In this document: in pieces, positions 8,932-19,207 of the stretch | Numbering within the stretch: the first letter of the stretch is position 1 | How the letters are laid out: each line of letters starts with the position of its first letter | NCBI RefSeq assembly: GCF_030347995.1 | Contig: NZ_JAQIBC010000001.1 | Span: forward strand, 62,001 to 126,000 | DNA from: Sulfurovum xiamenensis | GTDB lineage: Bacteria; Campylobacterota; Campylobacteria; Campylobacterales; Sulfurovaceae | Length of the DNA stretch: 64,000 bases | Reading direction: 5' to 3' | Program-made: the position numbers and the translations under genes | Notes under the pieces: model-generated | The model's input: only the letters and a program-made list of their open reading frames with translations | Database searches by the model: none | What the model was told of the DNA's origin: nothing

Positions 8932-9978
8932 TTATTTTTTACTGACCCTCTGACATTCACTGACAAAGTGTTTCGCATTTTCTACCGGCACATCAGGGAG
9001 GATGCCGTGTCCGAGGTTGAAGATATGTCTTTTACCGCCCATGATCTCTTGGATCGCTTCTACACACGCTGTTGTTGCCTCTTGGGAGTAGAGTCTGCAT
9101 GGTTCCATATTTCCTTGAAGGACGTATTTATCACCCAGTTTCTCTTTGGCCAAGGCCATAGGTGTTCCCCAGTCCACACCGAATACATCAAAGTTCCCAT
9201 ACACCAAACCACGCTCGATAAAGGCTGCAACACCTTTAGGGAACATGATCACAGGAATATGCGGATACTTCTCTTTCAGGTACTCAGCGATCTCCACCAT
9301 GTATTTCCAAGAGAACTCGTCGTATTTACCCGGTTCTATAGCTGCTGCCCAGGAATCAAAGATCTGCACGACATCTACACCTGCTTGTATCTGTTTTTCC
9401 ATATAGAGTTTCACGACATCGGTGACTTTTCTAAGGATATTATGAAGAAGTTCAGGATTGGAGTACATCATCTTCTTACAGATATTGTAGGTTTTGGTTC
9501 CCTGCCCTTCTATCATATACGTCGCCAATGTCCAAGGAGCACCGGTAAAACCGATAAGCGCTTTCTCATCGCCTCTTGCATCCAGCTGCTCTCTGAGAAG
9601 TGCGATCGTCTCATAGACATAGGTCAGTTTACTTGCCGCCTCGTCACCACCGATGAGTCTATCCAGATCCTCTTGTGAAGTAAGAGGGTCAGAGAATTTT
9701 GGTCCTTCCCCTTTTACAAAGCTCAAGTCCATACCCATTTCATCAGGGATCACAAGAATATCCGAGAACAAGATAGCCGCATCCACACCTACGATATCCA
9801 GTGGCTGGATCGTCACTTCTGCTGCTTTTTTGGGATCATGACACAAGTTAAGGAAGTTTCCTGCTGCGGCACGTACTGCCATGTACTCCGGCAGATAACG
9901 CCCTGCCTGTCTCATCATCCATACCGGTGTATATGGTGTCTCTTTCCCTAGACATGCGTCTACAAAAATTTTGCTCAT
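8932..9978 (-). CDS. hemE: Uroporphyrinogen decarboxylase
   Basis: Removes four carboxyl groups from uroporphyrinogen III to give coproporphyrinogen III in haem synthesis. The 348-residue length is standard. The N-terminal [15 protein letters not shown] is the family signature with the conserved Arg residues. The segments [16 protein letters not shown] and [21 protein letters not shown] are also diagnostic. It lies 2 nt after the YqhA-family gene in a compact minus-strand run. Haem genes are scattered in this window (hemH is at 47-48 kb). Confidence 0.97.
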   Translation of the reverse strand: MSKIFVDACLGKETPYTPVWMMRQAGRYLPEYMAVRAAAGNFLNLCHDPKKAAEVTIQPLDIVGVDAAILFSDILVIPDEMGMDLSFVKGEGPKFSDPLTSQEDLDRLIGGDEAASKLTYVYETIALLREQLDARGDEKALIGFTGAPWTLATYMIEGQGTKTYNICKKMMYSNPELLHNILRKVTDVVKLYMEKQIQAGVDVVQIFDSWAAAIEPGKYDEFSWKYMVEIAEYLKEKYPHIPVIMFPKGVAAFIERGLVYGNFDVFGVDWGTPMALAKEKLGDKYVLQGNMEPCRLYSQEATTACVEAIQEIMGGKRHIFNLGHGILPDVPVENAKHFVSECQRVSKK

Positions 9979-9980
9979 TA

Positions 9981-10487
9981 CTATTTACCTACTTTCCCTA
10001 AAAAATATAATCCTACTGCCAATGCGGTAATAGAAAGTGCAAAATACATCATCTCAATAGGTGTAGCAAAGTTCGTATGCAATACCCTTTGAAAGAAGTT
10101 CACCACAAGTACCATGACGATAACTTTTGCGATCTTGTCTTTAAGCTGGTCAAGTGAATGGATCGCCAGTAATTTACTGCCATTCTTCCCGCTTGCCTCA
10201 TCAATATCTGAAATGAAAAGCTCATAAAGCCCAAACGAGAAAATGAACATTACCACGGCGATCAAATAGAGATCCACCGCACCGATGATCCCTGCTACGA
10301 TATCTTCATGAAAGTTTTCAGGGTGTGCATGGGTGAGGATCGTATTGAGTGTATAGACACCAACACTCCAGATATCCATTGAAGCAACCACAAAAAGGAT
10401 CACGGCACCCAGTAAACCAAAAATAACAGCCAAAAGTACGATAAACCTACTTCTCCAGATAGCGCCTTCAAATAGTTTTTCTAACAT
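9981..10487 (-). CDS. YqhA / UPF0114 family membrane protein
   Basis: A 168-residue inner-membrane protein. I see hydrophobic helices near residues 12-37 ([20 protein letters not shown]), 60-85, 120-135 and 140-160. The N-terminus [20 protein letters not shown] is typical of UPF0114/YqhA. Its role is unknown. I place the start at 10487, where the ATG overlaps the asd stop (TAATG), rather than nine codons earlier inside asd. Confidence 0.82.
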   Translation of the reverse strand: MLEKLFEGAIWRSRFIVLLAVIFGLLGAVILFVVASMDIWSVGVYTLNTILTHAHPENFHEDIVAGIIGAVDLYLIAVVMFIFSFGLYELFISDIDEASGKNGSKLLAIHSLDQLKDKIAKVIVMVLVVNFFQRVLHTNFATPIEMMYFALSITALAVGLYFLGKVGK

Positions 10488-11524
10488 TAAGCATTTTCCT
10501 CTAGCTTGATCCATTTTTGTGCGATTCTTACTGCATTGGTCGCAGCACCGACTCTTACCTGGTCAGCAACACCCCAAAGATGCAGGATATTCTTCGCATA
10601 GATATCTTTTCTGATACGCCCAACATAGGTATCATCTGTATCTGTTGCAGTCAAAGGCATAGGATACTCATTTTTAGACATATCATCTACCACCTTGACA
10701 TTTTCAAAGTTACCTAATGCTTCTCTTGCTTCGTCTACATTCACATCTACATTCTCATTAAATGTGATCGTGATAGATTCAGAGTGGCTTCTTAAAACCG
10801 GTACACGCACACAAGTTGCAGATACTGCAAAGTCGCTATGCATGATCTTGTTGGTCTCGTTGACCATTTTCATCTCTTCTTTGGTGTAACCGTTTTCCTG
10901 AGGTACATCGATATGAGGAATGACATTGAGTGCAATACGGTGTGCAAATGCTTCGACTTTTGCATCATCGAGTGTAAAGTTGAAAAAAGCCTGCATTTGC
11001 CGTACTAGCTCTTCCATCCCTTTTTTACCTGCACCGCTTACCGCCTGATAGGTGCTGACATCCACTCTTTTGATCCCGTAAAGGTCATGAAGAGGCTTAA
11101 GAAGCTGTACCATTTGGATGGTAGAACAGTTAGGGTTGGCGATGATACCTGACTCTTTCCAAAGTGCGATATCTCCAGGGTTCACTTCAGGCACCACAAG
11201 CGGTATATTCGGATCCATTCTGAAGTGAGAGGTATTGTCAATGACCACTGCTCCAGACTCTACTGCATACTTCGCATAATGTGCAGAGATACTTCCCCCG
11301 GCTGAAAAGAACGCGATATCTATGTTGCGTCCTTCAAATACCTCTTCAGTGAGTTCTTCTATCTTGTACTCATTCCCTTGAAACTCTATCGTCTCACCTG
11401 CAGATTTTGCACTTGCCAAAGGTAAAAGATTTCCTACGGGAAAGTTTACCTCTTCCAACACTCTAAAAAGCTCTTCACCTACGGCACCGCTTGCACCGAC
11501 TACTGCTACGTTATATTTCTTCAC
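10487..11524 (-). CDS. asd: Aspartate-semialdehyde dehydrogenase
   Basis: Reduces aspartyl phosphate to aspartate semialdehyde, the branch point to lysine/diaminopimelate, threonine and methionine. It has 345 residues. The NADP-binding VVGASGAVGEE is at residues 7-17. The active-site Cys lies in NPNCSTIQM, and the substrate-binding segment is YQAVSGAGKKG. It starts directly after gyrA (1 nt gap) and is coupled to the YqhA-family gene. Confidence 0.97.
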   Translation of the reverse strand: MKKYNVAVVGASGAVGEELFRVLEEVNFPVGNLLPLASAKSAGETIEFQGNEYKIEELTEEVFEGRNIDIAFFSAGGSISAHYAKYAVESGAVVIDNTSHFRMDPNIPLVVPEVNPGDIALWKESGIIANPNCSTIQMVQLLKPLHDLYGIKRVDVSTYQAVSGAGKKGMEELVRQMQAFFNFTLDDAKVEAFAHRIALNVIPHIDVPQENGYTKEEMKMVNETNKIMHSDFAVSATCVRVPVLRSHSESITITFNENVDVNVDEAREALGNFENVKVVDDMSKNEYPMPLTATDTDDTYVGRIRKDIYAKNILHLWGVADQVRVGAATNAVRIAQKWIKLEENA

Positions 11525-11525
11525 G

Positions 11526-14018
11526 CTATTCTAATCCTAATGTATTATCTGTTTCTTCACCGTCATTCTCATCCGGTATCTCTTCTTTTTGGCATTTAGC
11601 AATGCTCACCACTCTATCTTTTGCATCTACGTTGACGATCTTCACACCTGACGTATTACGTCCTGCTTTACGGATGGTTTCCATATCTACACGTATCATT
11701 TTACCGATACTCGTCAGACACATGAGGTCTTTGTCCTCTTCTACGAACACTACGCCGACCACATCACCTGTTTTAGGTGTGAGCTTCATAGAGATGACCC
11801 CTTTACCAGCACGGTTCTGTTCACGGTACTCACTTGCAGTGGTACGTTTACCCAGACCTTTTTCACTGATCATCAGCAATTCATCCTCTTCATTCTCGAT
11901 GGTCGTAGCACCACATACATGATCACCCTCTATCTTGAACTTGATCGCAGTCACACCACGTGATACTCTACCGATCTCTCTTGCATCTTCCACTTTAAAT
12001 CTGATACACAGACCCTTTTTCGTTGCAACAAAGAGCCATTTCGTATCTGGCTTCACGATCTTCGCATCGACTAACGCATCATTTTCGTCAAGATTGATCG
12101 CTCTGACACCATTGCTTCTGATGTTTGAGTACTCTGAGAGGTTGGTTCTCTTCACGATACCGTTTTGTGTAAAGAAGACCAATCCTTTGTCCGCTTCAAA
12201 ATCCTCCGTAGGGATGATCGCCATGATCTTCTCATCCTGCTGAAGGTTGATAAGATTCACCACCGCTTTACCTTTGGCGGTACGAGATCCTTCCGGGATA
12301 CGATAGACTTTGAGCCAGTAGAGCTGTCCTCTGTCTGTAACGAACATGAGTGTATCATGCGTATTGGAGGTAAAGAACTTCTCGATGAAGTCATCATCAT
12401 AGGTCGTCACAGCGATCTTACCTTTACCGCCACGGTGCTGCTTCTCGTACTGTTTCACAGGTACACGTTTAATGTATCCACGGTGTGTGATCGTCACAAC
12501 CATCGGCTCATTTGGAATAAGATCTTCAATATCGATATCATCATAGTCATCTACGATCTCTGTACGGCGTGGTGTGGTGTATTTTTCACGGATCTCTACA
12601 AGCTCCTCACGGATGATTGCATTGATCTTCTCTTCACTTTTCAGGATCGCTTCAAGTTCTGCAATGAGTTTGAGCAATTCATTCAACTCATTCTCGATCT
12701 TCTCAATCTCAAGACCTGTAAGACGTCTAAGTCTCATCTCCAGGATCGCTTTTGCCTGTATCTCTGAAAGCTTGAAACGTGACATAAGACTCTCTCTGGC
12801 TTCCACATCATCAGCAGAAGCACGGATGATCTTGATCACTTCATCGATATTATCTACAGCGATCTTGAGACCTTCCAAGATGTGTGCTCTTGCTCTTGCT
12901 TTTTCAAGGTCGAAGATCGTTCTTCGGATCACGACTGTTTTTCTATGTTTCAAGAAAAGGTCGAAGAGCTCCATGAGATTAAAGACTTTTGGCTCTTTAT
13001 CTGCGATCGCAAGCATGATGATACCAAACGTCACTTGCATCTGAGTGCTTTTAAAAAGGTTGTTCAGTACGATCTCACTCATCGCATCACGTTTAAGCTC
13101 GATCACCACACGGATACCTTCTCTATCCGACTCATCACGAAGTTCAGAGATACCCTCTATCTGTTTGTCACGTACAAGCTGTGCAATGTTCTCTATAAGT
13201 CTGGATTTATTGACCTGGAAAGGCAGTTCATCGATGATGATGATCTCTTTGGAACCTTTTTGTTCTATGTGTGTCTTCGCACGTACTTTGATACGCCCGC
13301 GTCCCGTTGTATAAGCATCTGTGATACCCTTACGACCGAAGATAATACCACCTGTCGGGAAATCAGGCCCCTGAACGACCTTCATCATATCTTCTACCGT
13401 TGTGTTCGGGTTATCAATACGCATAACCAGTGCATCTACCAGTTCATCCAGTCTGTGTGGAGGAATGTTTGTCGCCATACCGACCGCAATACCGCTTGAA
13501 CCGTTAAGAAGCAGATTTGGTACACGTGAAGGGAGTACATCAGGCTCCTGGATCGAATCATCATAGTTCGGTACAAAGTCTACTGTATCTTTTTCAAGGT
13601 CAGAGAGAAGTTCTTCAGCGATCTTTGTCATACGCGCTTCGGTATATCTCATCGCTGCTGCATTGTCACCATCGATCGAACCGAAGTTCCCTTGTCCATC
13701 CACAAGCGGTGCCTGCATAGAAAAGTCTTGTGCCATACGTACAAGTGCGTCATAGACTGAAGAGTCGCCGTGTGGGTGATACTTACCGATCACATCCCCG
13801 ACGATACGTGCAGATTTTTTATACGGACTTCTATGAGCCAGATGAAGATCATTCATCGCATAGAGGATCCTTCTGTGTACAGGTTTCAACCCATCTCTCG
13901 CATCAGGTAATGCTCTACCAATGATGACGCTCATAGAATAGTCAAGATAACTTGACTTCATACTATCTTCAATTAACACTTGTCCGGTATTTTGTTGCTC
14001 TTCAAACAGATCGCTCAT
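11526..14018 (-). CDS. gyrA: DNA gyrase subunit A
   Basis: Catalytic breakage-reunion subunit of gyrase, about 830 residues. The N-terminal region [28 protein letters not shown] and the active-site Tyr region (RYTEARMT) are present. The quinolone-resistance region reads [17 protein letters not shown], with Ser at the position that is Thr in Campylobacter jejuni and the Asp/Tyr pattern intact. The C-terminal beta-pinwheel carries a GyrA box variant, QHRGGKG instead of QRRGGKG. The ATG at 14018 is preceded by AAGGAA. The longer frame adds 15 residues unlike the family. Confidence 0.96.
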   Translation of the reverse strand: MSDLFEEQQNTGQVLIEDSMKSSYLDYSMSVIIGRALPDARDGLKPVHRRILYAMNDLHLAHRSPYKKSARIVGDVIGKYHPHGDSSVYDALVRMAQDFSMQAPLVDGQGNFGSIDGDNAAAMRYTEARMTKIAEELLSDLEKDTVDFVPNYDDSIQEPDVLPSRVPNLLLNGSSGIAVGMATNIPPHRLDELVDALVMRIDNPNTTVEDMMKVVQGPDFPTGGIIFGRKGITDAYTTGRGRIKVRAKTHIEQKGSKEIIIIDELPFQVNKSRLIENIAQLVRDKQIEGISELRDESDREGIRVVIELKRDAMSEIVLNNLFKSTQMQVTFGIIMLAIADKEPKVFNLMELFDLFLKHRKTVVIRRTIFDLEKARARAHILEGLKIAVDNIDEVIKIIRASADDVEARESLMSRFKLSEIQAKAILEMRLRRLTGLEIEKIENELNELLKLIAELEAILKSEEKINAIIREELVEIREKYTTPRRTEIVDDYDDIDIEDLIPNEPMVVTITHRGYIKRVPVKQYEKQHRGGKGKIAVTTYDDDFIEKFFTSNTHDTLMFVTDRGQLYWLKVYRIPEGSRTAKGKAVVNLINLQQDEKIMAIIPTEDFEADKGLVFFTQNGIVKRTNLSEYSNIRSNGVRAINLDENDALVDAKIVKPDTKWLFVATKKGLCIRFKVEDAREIGRVSRGVTAIKFKIEGDHVCGATTIENEEDELLMISEKGLGKRTTASEYREQNRAGKGVISMKLTPKTGDVVGVVFVEEDKDLMCLTSIGKMIRVDMETIRKAGRNTSGVKIVNVDAKDRVVSIAKCQKEEIPDENDGEETDNTLGLE

Positions 14019-14150
14019 GCATTTCCTTGTTGTGTAAAAAATTGTATTGATTGTATCTAACATCGGCTTAAAGAAAAAGGCTAAAAAGCGCTTAAAATCG
14101 ACGCTAGGTATCTTAAAATGGATTTAACATAGTTTTAACACTATATTCTA

Positions 14151-14156
14151 TATAAT
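14151..14156 (+). promoter_or_regulatory. -10 box for exbB-exbD
   Basis: A perfect TATAAT lies 32 bp before the GTG start of exbB, in the divergent gap with gyrA. No strong -35 is seen. The spacing leaves a leader of about 25 nt containing the TGAGGA ribosome site. Confidence 0.6.
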
Positions 14157-14187
14157 GCAGGCTAAATTCATATATTGAGGAAAAATA

Positions 14188-14631
14188 GTGCCAATTGAAC
14201 AACTGAAAGATATCGTAGATTATGGGATCATAGGATTTCTCTTTTTCTTAAGTTTTATTACCTTTGCCTTTGCTATTGAAAGAGTACTTTTCTACCGTGG
14301 GCTCAAAGTAACAGACTATAAAAATAAAACCGCATTGGAACTTGACATTTCAAAACGTTTGGCAACCATTGCTTCTATCGGTTCAAATGCCCCTTATATA
14401 GGACTGCTTGGTACAGTACTTGCTATCATCCTTACATTCTATATCATAGGTGACCAACAAGATACGATCAACCCCGGTGAGATCATGAAGCACTTGGCAC
14501 TCGCATTGAAAGCGACCGCAGCCGGCCTGGTCGTAGCGATCCCTGCAACGGTTATCTATAATGCATTGCTTACAAGAGTGGATACGATCTTGGCCAAATG
14601 GGAAATTGCACAGGATCCAAACGTAGTATGA
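14188..14631 (+). CDS. exbB: ExbB/TolQ-type proton channel protein
   Basis: A compact 147-residue MotA/TolQ/ExbB family protein. It uses the proton motive force, with its ExbD partner, to energise TonB-dependent outer-membrane uptake or a Tol-like function. I see helices near residues 14-32, 65-85 and 105-128. The conserved core is GLLGTVLAIILTFY and LALALKATAAGLVVAIPATVIYN. The start is GTG, with TGAGGA 8 nt upstream. The stop overlaps the exbD start (ATGA). No tonB gene follows in the window. Confidence 0.9.
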   Translation: MPIEQLKDIVDYGIIGFLFFLSFITFAFAIERVLFYRGLKVTDYKNKTALELDISKRLATIASIGSNAPYIGLLGTVLAIILTFYIIGDQQDTINPGEIMKHLALALKATAAGLVVAIPATVIYNALLTRVDTILAKWEIAQDPNVV

Positions 14632-15005
14632 GGAGAGAACGCTTTGACAAAATGAATGTCGTACCATTCATAGATATTGTACTTGTTCTACTGGTCATCG
14701 TACTTGCAACAGCTACGTTTGTAGAAAATCGAGCCCTCAAAGTGGACCTTCCAACTGCCAGTTCTAAAAAAAGCGAAGAGAAGAAAAATATACAAATTGC
14801 TGTCAATAAAGAAGGGGTCTACTCCTATGAGAAAGAAGTCTTGGGTCTTGACCTCATCAAAGAAAGACTGATGAAACTTGATCCCAAAAAGGATCTTATC
14901 TCACTGCGTATGGATAAAAGCAGTGAATTTCGGTACTTTGTGGATATTATAGATATTCTTAAAACCAAAGGGTTCGAGAATATTTCGATCATTACGAAAC
15001 AGTAA
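14628..15005 (+). CDS. exbD: ExbD/TolR-type biopolymer transport protein
   Basis: A 125-residue partner of ExbB. There is one N-terminal helix preceded by a basic, Asn-containing segment (DKMNVVPFIDIVLVLLVIVL). The Asp in FIDIVL is the conserved protonatable residue of the ExbD/TolR helix. A periplasmic domain follows. I start it at the ATG overlapping the exbB stop, because the ten extra upstream codons would lie inside exbB. It is the last gene before a 460-base gap that holds the long palindrome. Confidence 0.9.
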   Translation: MRRERFDKMNVVPFIDIVLVLLVIVLATATFVENRALKVDLPTASSKKSEEKKNIQIAVNKEGVYSYEKEVLGLDLIKERLMKLDPKKDLISLRMDKSSEFRYFVDIIDILKTKGFENISIITKQ

Positions 15006-15101
15006 CCACTTCAGCAGTTTTGATCTCCGTACTTTGATATGGGGATCCCCACCTTCAAAACGATACCACTTCTGATATTTTAATTGCACTTCCAACCCTC
15101 C

Positions 15102-15377
15102 AAACTGCGGTAGTGTTACCCTCTTCATTTTTTTAGAAAAAACGAAGCAAAAAAGCGTCATAGCTCTCGAAACGCGTTGCTTTCAAGGGCGTTCGCCATG
15201 ACAAAGGCGCACATTCGTGCGATTAATCATAAGAGAAGCATTAATATCTTTTATCAATCGTACGAAGTACGTTCATCTGACACTACGAACACCCTTGTAA
15301 GCGAAGCGATTTGAGAGTAGTGTCGACTTTTGTTTTACTTTTCTAGAAAAGTAAAGAGAGGAACAACGCCACAGTTT
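15102..15377. repeat. 276-bp long imperfect palindrome (MITE-like or hairpin element)
   Basis: The two halves of this gene-free segment are imperfect inverted copies of one another about a centre near 15239/15240. The outermost pair AAACTGCGG (15102-15110) matches CCACAGTTT (15369-15377). Further matching blocks run inwards: CTCTT...TTTAGAAAA against TTTTCTAGAAAA...GAG, CAAGGGCGTTCG against CGAACACCCTTG, and CATTCGTGCGATTAATCA against the complement of TTGATCG-type sequence around 15254-15275. Inside the right arm is a perfect 22-nt palindrome centred on CTAG (15334-15355). No coding sense is evident. The rest of the gap (15006-15101, 15378-15465) holds nothing I recognise. Confidence 0.75.
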
Positions 15378-15465
15378 AAATGATAGGAAATTCTGTAAAA
15401 TGTTAAAAGTCTGAGCTTACTTAGAAAAAAATCTATAAATCAAATATGAGAATGAAAAGTTTCCA

Positions 15466-15783
15466 CTATTCAGTCATCATGATATAAGGACGCTTCAATT
15501 TCTCAGTCAATTGATGCATACTGACAGAACGTCCCTCTCTGGCAAACTCTCGTCCATCCATAAAGACTATCATTGTAGGCACGGAAAAGACTTGGAAATG
15601 TGCAGAGATCTCTAGATTTTCATGTGCATCAAGGTATATCTGCTTGAGCAGGGGAAAATTCTCATCAAACACCTCTTTAAACTTGGGTCTGAGTGCATGA
15701 CATACACTACAGTGCTCTCCTGAGAAGTAAAGCAGAACACCTACTTCACTTCTTATAGTCTCTTGCAGTTCTTCTAGCGTCAT
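15466..15783 (-). CDS. Thioredoxin-fold protein
   Basis: A 105-residue single-domain thioredoxin-like protein. The redox motif is CSVC near residues 26-29, in FSGEHCSVCHALRPKF, rather than the CGPC of classical thioredoxin. The cis-proline loop reads SVPTMIVF. No signal peptide is seen, so it should act in the cytoplasm. It starts inside the last codons of the upstream membrane-protein gene (4-nt overlap), so the two are likely co-translated. Confidence 0.85.
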   Translation of the reverse strand: MTLEELQETIRSEVGVLLYFSGEHCSVCHALRPKFKEVFDENFPLLKQIYLDAHENLEISAHFQVFSVPTMIVFMDGREFAREGRSVSMHQLTEKLKRPYIMMTE

Positions 15784-16658
15784 TTTTGTTCCTTTATTTT
15801 TGCTAATTTTGATACTATTTCGCCATGTTCATACAAAACTATTTCTCCATTCCTGAACGAAACATAATTCAAAGATTCGAGTATCACTTTTGATTGCACT
15901 GAGTACTGAGCACATTCAACATTTAATTCTTCTTCTAAAATTATATCAAACAACCTTGCACTCTCTTGTATATAGTGTTTATATCTGATGCCATAACTAA
16001 AAACAATTGTCCTAACGATCATATGTATGAAAAGGACAATAAAATCAAATCCCAACGTAGAGGTCTGTACAAATAATTTAGCTCTGTTCATATCATCTTG
16101 CATACTCAAGGGATTATCCAAAAGACCCATTGAGCTCATCCATCCCAGATCCTCACTTCGATATAAATGGCTATGTATATTTTCAACTTTGTGAAGTTCT
16201 ACATCATAATATGTCAAAGATAGATGATAGATCGTTAATACAAAAAACACGAAATATATCATTGTTAATATAAAATGATTAGCAAACACATACGGTAATA
16301 CAGCTATCAGCAAAGAGAAAATAAAATATCTTTTTGCTTTTTTAAAATGCTCTTTATTGACCAAATGTAACTTTTTATCTTTAAGATACATGATAAAAAA
16401 ATAAAAGACCAGTAAAATATTATAGGGTAATAAAAACATTTTTGTATGACTTACCATACTAATCACCCCATGATCAAAAAAGGGTAAATCCGCATAAAAC
16501 AAAAGTCCCAAAAACAACCAAATTGCCACAGGTATGATCACCATCAATAATATTAAAAAGAAAAACCCAGCAACGAACATCATGTTTTTTTGTTTTTCAA
16601 TATCACTTTGAATTTCATTATAAATAATTGACGCATCATAATTGTTTTGTTGTTTCAT
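15780..16658 (-). CDS. Hypothetical membrane protein
   Basis: About 292 residues, which I do not recognise as a named family. Hydrophobic segments appear near residues 27-57, 73-92, 110-145 and 205-225, so I predict four to six helices. A soluble C-terminal domain follows (about residues 230-292). The ATG at 16658 has AGG about nine bases upstream and is preferred over the TTG two codons earlier. It is coupled to the thioredoxin-like gene by a 4-nt overlap, which suggests a shared envelope or redox task, but nothing more can be said. Confidence 0.6.
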   Translation of the reverse strand: MKQQNNYDASIIYNEIQSDIEKQKNMMFVAGFFFLILLMVIIPVAIWLFLGLLFYADLPFFDHGVISMVSHTKMFLLPYNILLVFYFFIMYLKDKKLHLVNKEHFKKAKRYFIFSLLIAVLPYVFANHFILTMIYFVFFVLTIYHLSLTYYDVELHKVENIHSHLYRSEDLGWMSSMGLLDNPLSMQDDMNRAKLFVQTSTLGFDFIVLFIHMIVRTIVFSYGIRYKHYIQESARLFDIILEEELNVECAQYSVQSKVILESLNYVSFRNGEIVLYEHGEIVSKLAKIKEQK

Positions 16659-16721
16659 TTTCAAAGACCTTTAAATAGTGCAAAAAGAATACAATATGTT
16701 GCGTTAAAGTAGTTTAAAAAT

Positions 16722-18158
16722 TTAAGAACTACAACTCAGCTTCTGATTTTTAAATTCTTCCGGTGTCGCACCTGCCCATCTTTCATCTACCTCATGTTCG
16801 GCATAGGGATCTTTAGCGATCTCAAATAATGCATCTACCACGTTAAAGTCGCCATTTTCAGCTGCAGTAATAGCTTCTTGCAGCATGTAGTTCTTGAGCA
16901 CGAACTTTGGGTTTGTCTGTAACATAGCGCTGTGTCTCTCTTTAGTGCTGGAAGTATTTGCTTTCAGTCTCTCATCATAACTGTCTAACCACTCATTCAT
17001 CGGCTTATGATAGAGCCCCAGTTTCAAAAGTGCTGTTCTCTCTCCATCATAACGACTAAGGGTTCTAAAAAAAAGTGTATAGTCTATACTCATGCCCTGC
17101 ATCATACCAAGCAGCTGTTTGAAAAGCTCCAGATCACTATCCTGAAGTTTATCCAACCCTATCTTTTTACCCATAAGTTCCAAGTAGCGTTCAGTATAGA
17201 CTCTTGCATAGTTGTCGAGGGCTTTTTCCATCTTATCACTATTCACCATCGGTGCCAATGCATGCATAAGCGCCTGCAGATTCCATGCTCCTATATTGGG
17301 CTGGTTGCCAAAACTGTAACGTCCGCCTTGGTCTGTATGGTTACAGATGTATTGAGAGTCATAGTCATCCAAGAAGGCATAGGGGCCGTAGTCTATGGTA
17401 AGCCCTGCGATGGACATGTTGTCTGTGTTCATCACACCGTGGTTAAACCCTACTGCCTGCCACTCTGCCATGAGTCTAGCTGTTCTACTGACCACTTCTG
17501 AAAAAAACTGCAGATATTTGTCGGGTACCTCTACCAGGTGCGGGTAACTCTCTGCAATAGCATAATCAGTCAATGCTTCCAACTCTGCATATCTCTTTTT
17601 ATGTGCAAAGTACTCAAAAGTACCAAAACGTACCCATGAAGGAGAGACACGAAGCACTATGGCCCCGGTTTCCCACTCTTCTCTGAAGACTTTGTGTTCT
17701 GAACCTATAAGAGCCAGGGCTCTTGTACTCTCTATACCAAGTCCATGCATCGCTTCACTCATAAGATACTCACGAATAGAAGAGCGAAGTACAGCACGCC
17801 CATCACCCGAACGTGAGTAACGAGTCTGACCTGCACCTTTAAGCTGGAGATGCCACTGTTTGATCGTACCTATATTGATAGCCCGTCCGTCTCCCAGACG
17901 TGGCACAAAATGGCCAAACTGATGACCGGCATAACACATCGCAAAAGGATCTGAGCCTTCAAGCTGCCAGGCACCATTGACAAATGTTACAAAAGCATCA
18001 CTGTAGAGCTCTTCAATATCTATATCCAATAGCTCTGCCACATCTTCATTGGCATGGATCAGAAATACATTCTCCAGTGGTGTGGGTTTGACTCTTGTAT
18101 AGCACTCGTCCGGTAATGCCAAATAGGGATTGGTCAGTTTTATTTCATTTAGTTTCAT
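16722..18158 (-). CDS. selO: SelO/YdiU family protein adenylyltransferase
   Basis: A pseudokinase-fold enzyme that transfers AMP from ATP to protein side chains. The 478-residue protein shows the family core: CYAGHQFGHFVPRLGDGRA, LQLKGAGQTRYSRSGDGRAVLRSS and FNHGVMNTDNMSIAGLTIDYGPYAFLD, with the metal and nucleotide ligands. The C-terminus ends in CSS, the Cys version of the tail that carries selenocysteine in animals. It is a single gene facing away from yebC, with an 85-bp divergent gap. Confidence 0.94.
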   Translation of the reverse strand: MKLNEIKLTNPYLALPDECYTRVKPTPLENVFLIHANEDVAELLDIDIEELYSDAFVTFVNGAWQLEGSDPFAMCYAGHQFGHFVPRLGDGRAINIGTIKQWHLQLKGAGQTRYSRSGDGRAVLRSSIREYLMSEAMHGLGIESTRALALIGSEHKVFREEWETGAIVLRVSPSWVRFGTFEYFAHKKRYAELEALTDYAIAESYPHLVEVPDKYLQFFSEVVSRTARLMAEWQAVGFNHGVMNTDNMSIAGLTIDYGPYAFLDDYDSQYICNHTDQGGRYSFGNQPNIGAWNLQALMHALAPMVNSDKMEKALDNYARVYTERYLELMGKKIGLDKLQDSDLELFKQLLGMMQGMSIDYTLFFRTLSRYDGERTALLKLGLYHKPMNEWLDSYDERLKANTSSTKERHSAMLQTNPKFVLKNYMLQEAITAAENGDFNVVDALFEIAKDPYAEHEVDERWAGATPEEFKNQKLSCSS

Positions 18159-18208
18159 AGTTAAATTCTACATAGCATGGCTTTGATGCTACTTAAGCCA
18201 AATAGGAG

Positions 18209-18214
18209 TATAAT
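18209..18214 (+). promoter_or_regulatory. -10 box for yebC
   Basis: TATAAT, 29 bp before the yebC start, in the divergent gap with selO. The ribosome site TAAGGA lies between it and the ATG. Confidence 0.6.
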
Positions 18215-18243
18215 CACACAATTAAATTTGTAAGGAATCACTA

Positions 18244-18981
18244 ATGGGTAGAGCGTTTGAATACCGTAAAGCAGCGAAAATGAAAAGATGGGGAACCATG
18301 TCTAGACTTTTCCCTAAATTAGGAAAGATTATCACCATGGCAGCCAAAGAAGGCGGTCAAGATCCTGATATGAACCCTAAACTTCGTACCGCTATTCTTA
18401 ATGCCAAAGCGCAAAACATGCCTAAAGACAATATCGATGCAGCGATCAAAAGAGCTTCTGCTAAAGATGCTGCAGATATCAAAGAGTTGACATACGATGT
18501 CAAGGCTGTACATGGTGTACAGATGATCGTAGAGTGTGCTACAGACAATAATACAAGAACGGTTGCCAATGTAAAAGCTATACTGGCCAGAAACGGTGGA
18601 GAGATGCTTACTTCAGGATCACTCAACTTCATGTTTACACGTAAATGTGTCTTCGTCTTCAACAAAACAGAAGATATGGACCTTGAAGAGTTGGAATTAG
18701 AACTCATTGACTTTGGTTTGGAAGAGATAGAAGAAGATATAGAGCCTCAAGAGGTTGGTGATGATATCAAGATCGTGAGAGTCTATGGTGATTTTACTGC
18801 ATTTGGTGAATTAAGTAAAGCATTGGAAGATATGAATATAGAGGTCAAAAAAGCGACATTAGAGTATATTGCCAATACACCAATAGAGCTCAGTGATGAA
18901 CAGATGGAAGAAGTCGATGTACTGATTGATAAACTGGAAGAGGATGAAGACGTTCAATCTGTCTTTACGAACATCGCTTAA
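18244..18981 (+). CDS. yebC: YebC/PmpR/TACO1 family protein
   Basis: A 245-residue member of the YebC family, described in various bacteria as a transcription regulator or a factor helping ribosomes translate proline-rich stretches. The N-terminus [28 protein letters not shown] and the [12 protein letters not shown] and [19 protein letters not shown] segments are diagnostic. A long acidic C-terminal helical region follows. TAAGGA precedes the ATG. It is transcribed alone and ends before a strong hairpin. Confidence 0.93.
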   Translation: MGRAFEYRKAAKMKRWGTMSRLFPKLGKIITMAAKEGGQDPDMNPKLRTAILNAKAQNMPKDNIDAAIKRASAKDAADIKELTYDVKAVHGVQMIVECATDNNTRTVANVKAILARNGGEMLTSGSLNFMFTRKCVFVFNKTEDMDLEELELELIDFGLEEIEEDIEPQEVGDDIKIVRVYGDFTAFGELSKALEDMNIEVKKATLEYIANTPIELSDEQMEEVDVLIDKLEEDEDVQSVFTNIA

Positions 18982-19000
18982 AGCCTAACATAGGAGGAGC

Positions 19001-19028
19001 AAGCATATCCGTAATAGCGGATATGCTT
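19001..19028. terminator. Perfect 11-bp hairpin after yebC
   Basis: AAGCATATCCG and CGGATATGCTT enclose a 6-nt loop (TAATAG). It lies between the yebC stop and the converging small peptide genes, so it could stop transcription from both sides. There is no T-run on either strand, so it may be a processing or stability hairpin rather than a classical terminator. Confidence 0.6.
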
Positions 19029-19048
19029 AGGAGAGAAAATAGTCTTTC

Positions 19049-19186
19049 TTAATAAAATGTCATCAATAGATGCGGTGAATCTTCATCAATATTCAACCCC
19101 GCAGTGTCTGACTGCGCCATATGGTGTGCTGATGCACTTGAAGCTAAACCGATTGCCAATAGTAATAGTGTTATTAGTTTTTTCAT
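19049..19186 (-). CDS. Small secreted peptide, copy 1
   Basis: A 45-residue product with a clear signal peptide (MKKLITLLLLAIGLASSASA) and a predicted cleavage after ASA. The mature peptide has about 25 residues, beginning HHMAQSDTAG and ending in the acidic segment NIDEDSPHLLMTF plus Tyr. GAAAGGAT lies six bases before the ATG. The next gene upstream on the same strand (19208-19342) encodes a near-identical mature peptide. No family is known to me. The N-terminal His pair plus acidic residues could bind metal, which is speculation. Confidence 0.72.
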   Translation of the reverse strand: MKKLITLLLLAIGLASSASAHHMAQSDTAGLNIDEDSPHLLMTFY

Positions 19187-19207
19187 AGTAATCCTTTCTT
19201 CTTTTTA

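Noticed and set aside
14901..15161. Minus-strand 86-codon frame across the end of exbD
   Set aside because: It covers exbD antisense and one arm of the long palindrome; no homology or ribosome site is visible.
15180..15270. CRISPR-like array in the region of short repeated words
   Set aside because: The repeats are inverted halves of one palindrome, not direct repeats with spacers.
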